From: Vibrio cortegadensis
GTDB taxonomy: Bacteria; Pseudomonadota; Gammaproteobacteria; Enterobacterales; Vibrionaceae
NCBI RefSeq assembly: GCF_024347395.1
Contig: NZ_AP025472.1
Coordinates: forward strand, 1,984,001 to 2,048,000
Direction: 5' to 3'
Length of the DNA: 64,000 bases
In this document: one piece after another, positions 58,167 to 64,000 of the stretch
Layout: every line of letters begins with the position of its first letter
Numbering within the stretch: position 1 is the stretch's first letter
Position numbers and translations under genes: made by a program
The notes under the pieces: generated by a model
Database searches by the model: none
The model's input: the letters and a program-made list of their open reading frames with translations, nothing else
Told to the model about the DNA's origin: nothing

Positions 58167-58925
58167 TTAAAGCATTTTACGAGCCGCTGCTACAACGACT
58201 TTAATAGAGCGCGCTTCTGTCTCTTTCAACGTTGCGTGATCTGGGATTTCTTTTTGTGTACGGTTAATGATAACACCCGCCACACAACCCGCTTTAAGAC
58301 CTGAGCTTGCACACATTGTAAGTAATGTTGCTGATTCCATTTCAAAGTTAAGAACGCCCATATCTTGCCATTCTTGCATTGAACCTTGGAAACGCTTAAC
58401 TACACGACCAGAGAACGTATCGTAACGCTCTTGACCTGGGTAGAAAGTATCACTTGAAGCAGTTACACCCATGTGAACGGCTGCGCCAGACTCTTCAACG
58501 GCAGCTTTCATTGCAGTTGCGATTTCGAAATCAGCCACAGCTGGGAATTCCATAGGAGCGAAATGCAAGCTTGCACCGTCTAAACGAACAGAACCAGTAG
58601 TAACGATCATGTCACCTACGTTTACGTGAGATTGAATCGCACCAGTAGTACCAACACGTAAGAAAGTACGAACACCAAGCTGTGCTAGTTCTTCTACAGC
58701 AATAGAAGTTGAAGGACCACCGATACCAGTTGAACATACAACAACAGACTTGCCATCAAGCTCTGCACGGTAAAGAGTATATTCACGGTGGCTAGCTAGG
58801 AAAACTGGGTTCTCCATTTCTTCAGCAATCTTTTGTACACGAGCCGGATCGCCAGGGATGATAGCAAGAGTAGCGCCATTTAGATCAGCTTCAGTAATAC
58901 CTAGGTGGAAAACAGCTTGAGACAT
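58167..58925 (-). CDS. udp: Uridine phosphorylase
   Basis: 252-residue NP-I family phosphorylase that splits uridine to uracil and ribose-1-phosphate in pyrimidine salvage. [26 protein letters not shown] at the start (phosphate-binding GDP), [25 protein letters not shown] and [14 protein letters not shown] (ribose-binding Met-Glu) are the family motifs. Length is that of the E. coli enzyme. A CRP-type site lies about 110 bases upstream. Confidence 0.97.
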   Translation of the reverse strand: MSQAVFHLGITEADLNGATLAIIPGDPARVQKIAEEMENPVFLASHREYTLYRAELDGKSVVVCSTGIGGPSTSIAVEELAQLGVRTFLRVGTTGAIQSHVNVGDMIVTTGSVRLDGASLHFAPMEFPAVADFEIATAMKAAVEESGAAVHMGVTASSDTFYPGQERYDTFSGRVVKRFQGSMQEWQDMGVLNFEMESATLLTMCASSGLKAGCVAGVIINRTQKEIPDHATLKETEARSIKVVVAAARKML

Positions 58926-59033
58926 AAGTCACTCCTTTATGGCTTAGTTAACGAGTTCTTCGCTTCGCTGGCTAAGCACGTATTAAATTGGTTGGGGTAC
59001 ACAACAACTCTAACCAACCTTAGAAGAATAAAG

Positions 59034-59049
59034 AGTGATATACATCACA
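59034..59049 (-). promoter_or_regulatory. CRP-type site upstream of udp
   Basis: On the reverse strand the site reads TGTGA-TGTATA-TCACT, a 9 of 10 match to TGTGA-N6-TCACA, about 110 bases before the udp start. udp is CRP- and CytR-controlled in E. coli, so the position and sequence fit. Confidence 0.65.
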
Positions 59050-59244
59050 ACCAATAGCAAGATGTAACATGCGCTTTCACATAAAATCGGTTGGCATCAC
59101 ACTTTTATCATACAAAGAAAACTAGGTTGCATAAATTTGAGATAGAAAAACATTAAACCGAACAAAGTATAGGCACTGAATATGACAAAAAGCCTCTTTT
59201 ATCTGCTTATCTATTTATTTTCCTAGGCATTTATCGTCGAACAT

Positions 59245-59280
59245 AAAAAAGGTGTTGAACCCAAGAAGTTCAACACCTTT
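59245..59280 (-). terminator. Terminator of zntA
   Basis: 13-bp perfect stem AAAGGTGTTGAAC (59268-59280 with 59248-59260 in the reverse RNA), 7-base loop, then six T residues; 53 bases after the zntA stop. Confidence 0.93.
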
Positions 59281-59333
59281 GAATAACTATGATTGAGTTA
59301 TACTTTCAGTAAGTTCAAAACCGTAGTTTTATT

Positions 59334-61643
59334 TTATTCATCTATTTTCGATTTAAATTTAAGAAGACGTAAAGCATTAAGTGTCACCAAAGCCGTTGCG
59401 CCACTGTCTGCCAATACTGCAACCCATAACCCTGTTATACCTAACAGGCTTGTGACCAGAAATACGCTCTTTAAGCCCAGCGCCAAAATGACATTTTGAC
59501 GAATATTATTGAGTGTCGCACGTGATAACTCAATCATACCTGCAAGCTCAATCAGTCGATTATGAGTCAAGGCTGAGTCTGCCGTTTCCAGGGCGACATC
59601 AGTCCCCCCGCCCATCGCAATACCGACGCTCGCGGCTTTCATTGCTGGAGCATCATTAATCCCATCACCGACCATACCAACGACAGAGTCTGCCGATAGC
59701 TTATCCACATAGGTCACTTTATCCTTAGGCAGTAGGCTTGCTTTAAAATCAATCCCGATTTTCTGACTAATGGCTGCAGCACTACGCGGATTATCTCCTG
59801 TCAACATAACGGAGTTAATACCCAATTTTTTCAGTGCTTCAATAGCTTGATGAGCATCTTCACGAAGAGTATCTTGCCACGCAATAATACCAATCGCCGC
59901 GGTATCTGAACTGGCGACAACAACGGTTTTACCCTGCTCTTCAAGCTGGTGGATCCTATCTAGAACATCACTCTCTAGCTCAACGTTCACTTTCGTTGGC
60001 GCTAAAATATAATATTCCGCCCCATCGAGTTCTCCTCGAACGCCACTTCCAACCAAAGCCTGCTTATTGATGGCTTCAGGAATATCAATCCCCAAGATCT
60101 CCGCTTTTCTAACTAAAGAGATTGCAAGCGGGTGACTTGAACCGACTTCAATTGCCGAAACCACCCGTAAAAAAGCCTCCTCTTGCCAGCCATTCAGAGT
60201 GATCACATCGGTTACTTCTGGTTTGCCTTTCGTTAAAGTACCGGTTTTATCGAAAGCAATCGTTTCAATTTTTCCTAGCTGTTCCAGCGCCGCGCCACCT
60301 TTAATTAAAGCACCTCGTCTCGCCCCTGCCGCTAGCCCTGAAGTAATCGCCGCCGGTGTTGAAATCACTAGTGCACAAGGACATGCAATCAATAACAATG
60401 CTAAACCGCGATAAACCCAAGTTTCCCAAGGTTGAGCAAACAATAGTGGCGGCGTAATGATAACCAGCAGTGAGACCAACATCATGAGTGGCGTATACCA
60501 ACGACTGAACTTATCTAAAAATCGCGCAAGAGGTGCTTTACGAGATTCCGCCTCTTCTATTAGGTGCAGAATTCGATCTATCGCGTTTTCGCCCTGCTTG
60601 GAAGTGATAGAAAAGCGCACCACTTTATCGACTACTACGGCACCTGCCATCACACCTTCGCCTTTAAAACGCTCAACAGGGATCGACTCACCTGTTAATG
60701 CACTCTCATCAAAGCTGGCGTTACTGTCTTGTAACTGACCATCTGCGGGTAAACGCGAGCCTGGAGAAACTTCGATGACATCACCTGGTGTTAGTTCACT
60801 AGCTGAGACTTCAACTCGCTCACCGTTAACAATTTTCACTGCCGACTCTGGCACTAATGCCATTAATGCTTGTACACCACTACGCGCCCTCGAAGCGGCA
60901 AAGGCTTCAAGTCGTTCTCCGATAAGGAATAGTAGCAGTACCATTGCCGCTTCAACGGTTTCACCAAGATAGAGTGCACCAAGCGCTGCAACACTCATTA
61001 AGGTTTCAATCGCAAATGGCGTGCCTGACTTGGCTAAAGTGATCGCTTTCTTTGTTACGGGGAACAAGCCGAGTAAGCAGGTAAGGATAAAGACCCACTG
61101 GCTAAATTCTGGAGCAATAGGTTTGATCAAAGCACCTATTGCCATCGCTGAGGCTATCGCAATAATTTGAGCATTGGCCTTTAATACAGACTGCCAACCA
61201 GAAGTTTGAGGTTCGGAACTGGGAGCGGTTGTTGACCGCAGAGGAAAGCCCGTTTTTTTCGCCACTTTTTCGATATGTTCGGCAAGCGATGGATCATCAA
61301 AGTTGACGACCAGTTTTTCTGTAGCAAATAAGACTTTAGCGTTAACGACACCTTCAACGTTCTGAATCGCCGTTTCAATCTTTCGAGCACAAGATGGGCA
61401 ATCCATCCCTGAAACTTTCCAGCTTTGAGAGTAGTGACTATTTGATGTTAAGGGCTGACTGTCCTCTTCCGCGGGGTCTGTACCACAGCAACTTGAACCA
61501 CCACTTTCTGTTTCACAGCAACCTGCCGTTTGTGCCGTGCCTTCAGCAGAAATCGTCGTAATGGTTGGGCTTGAACAACTTCCCTTGCTAGGGGGATTAA
61601 CACCTGTTTTGCTTGAACAGCACGCATCATGTTTAGTACACAT
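59334..61643 (-). CDS. zntA: Zn/Cd/Pb-translocating P1B-type ATPase (ZntA-like)
   Basis: 769-residue metal efflux ATPase. Parts in order: a Cys-rich tail of about 55 residues (Cys at 2, 8, 9, 23, 42, 43, 52, 53), an HMA domain with GMDCPSCARK, membrane helices with the CPC ion motif (ACPCALVIST), DKTGT phosphorylation site, the conserved His-Pro (SSHPLA), and the GDGINDAPAM hinge. The last helix pair ends in a KFKSKIDE tail. ATG 61643 has AAGGAT eight bases upstream; the longest ORF would begin at TTG 61703, which is actually the -35 box of the promoter. A terminator follows. Confidence 0.93.
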   Translation of the reverse strand: MCTKHDACCSSKTGVNPPSKGSCSSPTITTISAEGTAQTAGCCETESGGSSCCGTDPAEEDSQPLTSNSHYSQSWKVSGMDCPSCARKIETAIQNVEGVVNAKVLFATEKLVVNFDDPSLAEHIEKVAKKTGFPLRSTTAPSSEPQTSGWQSVLKANAQIIAIASAMAIGALIKPIAPEFSQWVFILTCLLGLFPVTKKAITLAKSGTPFAIETLMSVAALGALYLGETVEAAMVLLLFLIGERLEAFAASRARSGVQALMALVPESAVKIVNGERVEVSASELTPGDVIEVSPGSRLPADGQLQDSNASFDESALTGESIPVERFKGEGVMAGAVVVDKVVRFSITSKQGENAIDRILHLIEEAESRKAPLARFLDKFSRWYTPLMMLVSLLVIITPPLLFAQPWETWVYRGLALLLIACPCALVISTPAAITSGLAAGARRGALIKGGAALEQLGKIETIAFDKTGTLTKGKPEVTDVITLNGWQEEAFLRVVSAIEVGSSHPLAISLVRKAEILGIDIPEAINKQALVGSGVRGELDGAEYYILAPTKVNVELESDVLDRIHQLEEQGKTVVVASSDTAAIGIIAWQDTLREDAHQAIEALKKLGINSVMLTGDNPRSAAAISQKIGIDFKASLLPKDKVTYVDKLSADSVVGMVGDGINDAPAMKAASVGIAMGGGTDVALETADSALTHNRLIELAGMIELSRATLNNIRQNVILALGLKSVFLVTSLLGITGLWVAVLADSGATALVTLNALRLLKFKSKIDE

Positions 61644-61671
61644 ATAGTTATCCTTATTAAAGTATGAATAA

Positions 61672-61703
61672 ATCATACACCTTGGAGTTAGCTCCAAGGT
61701 CAA
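61672..61703 (-). promoter_or_regulatory. MerR-family (ZntR-type) promoter of zntA
   Basis: Reverse strand: -35 TTGACC (61698-61703), -10 TATGAT (61672-61677), separated by 20 bases. The spacer contains the dyad ACCTTGGAG-N4-CTCCAAGGT (61679-61700). The long 19-20 base spacer with a centred palindrome is diagnostic of MerR-family activation, and the sequence resembles ZntR operators. No zntR gene is in the window. Confidence 0.9.
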
Positions 61704-61709
61704 GAAAAA

Positions 61710-63179
61710 CTATCGTGCTACATTCGTTTTTTCGATTTCGTCTTCATCAATCGCAACTTCATCAATCAAAATGGCATCATGTGAACAAAATGGCTGTGTA
61801 TTGATACAAATGATGGCGGGATCATCGTCGTCTTCATCAGGAACGTCACTGTTTTTCATTATTTCAGCAATGTGATGACGCAAGGCCCATATCGCAATTA
61901 AACCAAATAGAACATTCCCTATCGCTTGACCATATAGTACACCAAGGGCTCCGTGCCAATACGCTCCAAGAGTAACGAATGGTAGCGTGCCTAATGTCGC
62001 TTTCCCCAAATTTAAAACCGTTGAATAGATGGGTTTGCCCAAGTTATTAAATGACGTATTCGCAACAAACAGTGCCCCATTAAACACAAAAGTGATCGCA
62101 ACGTATGTACAAAAGGCCTTTAACATGACAGCGGCATCCCCTTGCAAACTAAACGCTGCCACAATGAAATCTTGCACCAAATAAAGAACGCTACAAACCA
62201 CCATCGTATAAACAGTGGTCACCACCAAAGAGTTACTCAATGTTTCCTTCACTCGCGTGATTTTATCGGCACCAAAGTTTTGACCAATGATCGGTCCAAC
62301 AGCACCAGACAGTGCAAATATCACCGCAAAGCAGACAGGAGTCAGACGCCCGACAACCGCGTAGCCAGCCACAAAGTCTTCTCCAAATTGTGCGATGGCT
62401 GAGGTCACTATGGCATTACCAATAGGTGTCGCGGTATTAGTCAGAATGGCGGGCAATGCGATGGCCAGAATATTCCTGATATGCAGTTGCCATGCTGAAA
62501 AATTGGGGACCGCGACTAAGTTATGAACACGAATAAGAGGGTATAGGGAAAAGAAGAGAACCGTTGCTCTTGCAAATACAGATGCCAATGCTGCACCTTC
62601 AACGTTCCAACCAAAACCAAAAATAAAAATGGGGTCAAGGATCGCATTAACAATACCGCCAGACAGCGTCGCCCACATTGACCGCTTGGCATCGCCTGCC
62701 GCTCTTAGCCCTGCTCCTGCCGCCATCGCTAATGCAATAAAAGGACTGCTTGGTAATAAAATACGCAAATACGCTTCTGCTCTTTCAGCCGCAAGACCTT
62801 TTGCGCCTATTGCAGACAACAGCTCAGGTATATAAGTGAACATCACACTTGTCACTAAGACACTAATAAAAAATGCAGTAATCAATATACTGACGCTTAA
62901 TTGCCTAGCGGTCTGTGCCTGTTTTGCTCCGATGGACTTTGAAACCAACGCCCCCATCGCAATTGAAGTCCCGATTGAAACGGAGGTGGTAAAAAAGGTC
63001 AATGTTCCAGCAAAACCAACCGCAGCCGCTAACTCCACTTGTCCCAACATACTAATGAACAGCATATCTAATAGATCAACCACGAACAGCGCCATCAAGC
63101 CGATAGAGCCTGACCCTGTCATTACTAGAATGTGTTTCATTGTTGAGCCTTCAACAAACTTAGCGTTCTGTGTGGTCAT
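61710..63179 (-). CDS. MATE-family multidrug/Na+ exporter
   Basis: 489 residues, about 12 hydrophobic segments in two six-helix halves (DLLDMLFISMLGQVELAAAVGFAGTLTFFTTSVSIG, and later AIGNVLFGLIAIWALRHH). The family is fed by Na+ or H+ gradients and exports cationic drugs. The C-terminus carries an acidic extension (DVPDEDDDDPAII...DEDEIEKTNVAR, about residues 440-489) beyond the core. ATG 63179 with GGAG is chosen over the 18-codon longer reading. A tandem octamer repeat lies 78-118 bases upstream; stop is 66 bases before zntA. Confidence 0.88.
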   Translation of the reverse strand: MTTQNAKFVEGSTMKHILVMTGSGSIGLMALFVVDLLDMLFISMLGQVELAAAVGFAGTLTFFTTSVSIGTSIAMGALVSKSIGAKQAQTARQLSVSILITAFFISVLVTSVMFTYIPELLSAIGAKGLAAERAEAYLRILLPSSPFIALAMAAGAGLRAAGDAKRSMWATLSGGIVNAILDPIFIFGFGWNVEGAALASVFARATVLFFSLYPLIRVHNLVAVPNFSAWQLHIRNILAIALPAILTNTATPIGNAIVTSAIAQFGEDFVAGYAVVGRLTPVCFAVIFALSGAVGPIIGQNFGADKITRVKETLSNSLVVTTVYTMVVCSVLYLVQDFIVAAFSLQGDAAVMLKAFCTYVAITFVFNGALFVANTSFNNLGKPIYSTVLNLGKATLGTLPFVTLGAYWHGALGVLYGQAIGNVLFGLIAIWALRHHIAEIMKNSDVPDEDDDDPAIICINTQPFCSHDAILIDEVAIDEDEIEKTNVAR

Positions 63180-63230
63180 TGACTCTCCGTCTTCATCGTT
63201 TTTATCACTATCATTATATCGCTTGAACAA

Positions 63231-63253
63231 CAAAAGGCGCTCTTGGCGCCCCT
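63231..63253 (-). terminator. Terminator of the CBS-domain gene
   Basis: Short stem GGCGC/GCGCC with a 5-base loop followed in the reverse direction by TTTTG; weak T run. Lies between the octamer repeat and the MATE start. Confidence 0.55.
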
Positions 63254-63257
63254 TGCT

Positions 63258-63297
63258 TATTTCTCTATTTCTCTATTTCTCTATTTCTCTATTTCTC
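63258..63297. repeat. Tandem repeat (TATTTCTC)x5
   Basis: Five perfect head-to-tail copies of the octamer TATTTCTC, between the CBS gene end (63313) and the MATE gene start (63179). Perfect octamer arrays of this kind can change copy number by slippage. Confidence 0.95.
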
Positions 63298-63312
63298 TAC
63301 AGAATAAATCCA

Positions 63313-63729
63313 TCACACTGGGTGCTTGAAACACTCTTCGAGATTTTTACCTATCGCTCTTAGAACATCACGACGAGTAATAATGCCAACCAGTTTTTTA
63401 TTATCAATCACTGGGTACACTTTCGGCTTTCCTACTTTCATCATCCCCGCTAAATCGATAATAGTCATATCAGGGCTCACAGACAAAACCTCTGCATGCA
63501 TACAGTCACCAACAATATGCGTGTCTTGACAGAAATAGCTCACCTTCACCAATTTATCGAGTAAATCTTGCTCGGATAAGAAACCGATTACCTCTTCGGC
63601 ATCATTAATAACAGGGCCGCCTAAATGGTCCGTTTTCATGACTTTGTCTAAAGCGGCACTTAAAGGCATATCAACGGTGAATGTTACCGCGCGCTGAGTC
63701 ATATAATCTCGAACTCTCAATGATTCCAT
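63313..63729 (-). CDS. CBS-domain protein
   Basis: 138 residues made almost entirely of two CBS repeats: VRDYMTQRAVTFTVDMPLSAALDKVMKTDHLGGPVINDAEEVIGFLSEQDLL and MHAEVLSVSPDMTIIDLAGMMKVGKPKVYPVIDNKKLVGIITRRDVL. Stand-alone CBS pairs bind adenine nucleotides and act as energy or ligand sensors; the target is unknown. ATG 63729 has AAGGAGA six bases upstream. C-terminal tail ENLEECFKHPV. Confidence 0.9.
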   Translation of the reverse strand: MESLRVRDYMTQRAVTFTVDMPLSAALDKVMKTDHLGGPVINDAEEVIGFLSEQDLLDKLVKVSYFCQDTHIVGDCMHAEVLSVSPDMTIIDLAGMMKVGKPKVYPVIDNKKLVGIITRRDVLRAIGKNLEECFKHPV

Positions 63730-63900
63730 ATCTATCTCCTTATACAGCCACATTATGCTGCCTATAGAGTAATTGTTGTCTAATTTCTTGATTTTACTAA
63801 ATGGATTACAACAATTTTATTAATAGGCAAAACCTATCACTAGCAAGAACGTTGAAATAAAAGGGCTTGAGGAGGGTTAATAGAGAAATTTATTTTTTTC

Positions 63901-64000
63901 TCATCGTGTTTTTTCTACATCTCGCATGGTGAACACTGCGCTCACGAGTGAAACAATAAAGGGCACACAGTAAGTTAACAGCGCTTTGGTCCAACTAAAA
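63901..64000 (-). CDS. C-terminal part of an NrtS-like small membrane protein (cut by window edge)
   Basis: The reverse strand reads open from the edge to TGA at 63901-63903, giving 32 residues: SWTKALLTYCVPFIVSLVSA and then a charged end MRDVEKTR. The hydrophobic TYCVPFIVSLVSAV segment with a following basic/acidic tail matches what I remember of the end of NrtS nitrate/nitrite transporter-like proteins (about 70 residues). The call rests on one segment. If correct, it is a short inner-membrane protein next to the CBS gene. Confidence 0.5.
   Translation of the reverse strand, partial: FSWTKALLTYCVPFIVSLVSAVFTMRDVEKTR

Larger units (their letters stand above)
58926..59333. other. Intergenic region udp / zntA
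   Basis: 408 bases with the udp promoter region (CRP-type site 59034-59049) and the zntA terminator (59245-59280). TTGGTT (58988-58993) and AACCAA (59012-59017) form a 6+6 dyad between the udp start and the CRP-type site. No ORF. Confidence 0.5.

Noticed and set aside
61644..61703. 20-residue N-terminal extension of ZntA
   Set aside because: The stretch is a MerR-family promoter (-35, dyad, -10) and 5' leader.
63258..63297. CRISPR-like repeat array
   Set aside because: Copies abut without spacers, and the unit is 8 bases, so it is a microsatellite-type repeat.

Overview
The window is about 64 kb of a chromosome from a member of the Vibrionaceae, most likely a marine Vibrio. Evidence: moderate-to-low GC; proteins very close to Vibrio and enteric families (UPF0319/YccT-like, YfbU, CsiV, DUF3360, the VC1899-like CARF nuclease, Vibrio-type porins, a monomeric isocitrate dehydrogenase start); and a gene order (yeaG-yeaH-ycgB, kdsB-ycaR-lpxK-msbA-comEC, lolCDE, a PilZ gene-mfd-csiV, ndh-ycfP-thiK-lpoB-ycfL-hinT) that resembles what I remember of V. 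cholerae chromosome 1. I see no insertion sequence, prophage, integron, tRNA, rRNA or CRISPR array; this is core chromosome.

Layout. 1-8.7 kb: the start of icd (cut by the edge), rluE, a UPF0319 protein, a porin, then a forward run dinG, yfcA-like exporter, priC, rsmS, roxA. 8.8-17.2 kb: a dCache chemoreceptor, xthA, a reverse artPIQM arginine uptake operon with a strong hairpin between artI and artQ, and a polyglycine lipoprotein. 17.2-24.5 kb: an anaerobic block with a DUF3360 membrane protein behind an FNR-type promoter, pflB, an LpxR-type lipid A deacylase, pflA and yfbU. 24.6-30.7 kb: an OmpV/MipA porin-like protein, then the YeaG kinase, YeaH and SpoVR/YcgB genes with a long intercistronic hairpin. 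30.8-41 kb: envelope biogenesis on the reverse strand (kdsB, ycaR, lpxK, msbA, comEC; then lolC, lolD, lolE), with one forward DUF2062 gene between. 40.9-46.5 kb: a degenerate PilZ protein, mfd, csiV and a GNAT acetyltransferase. 46.6-52.9 kb: ndh (perfect FNR box upstream), ycfP, thiK, lpoB, ycfL, a COG3014 lipoprotein and hinT. 53-64 kb: a second chemoreceptor, a stand-alone CARF-wHTH-nuclease gene, a second porin, udp, a ZntA-type metal ATPase with a textbook MerR-family promoter, a MATE exporter behind a 5-copy octamer repeat, a CBS protein and the end of an NrtS-like gene.

Themes: anaerobic switch (FNR-type sites at the DUF3360 gene and at ndh, plus pflB/pflA); LPS and lipoprotein export (kdsB, lpxK, msbA, lpxR, lolCDE); peptidoglycan synthase activation (csiV and lpoB both present). 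The most unusual element is the orphan CARF-domain nuclease at 55359-56522: its family acts in type III CRISPR signalling, but no CRISPR or cas gene is visible here and its expected CARF ligand motif looks altered. Several start codons were moved from the longest possible ORF on ribosome-binding-site evidence; in the zntA case the longest ORF runs through the promoter itself.
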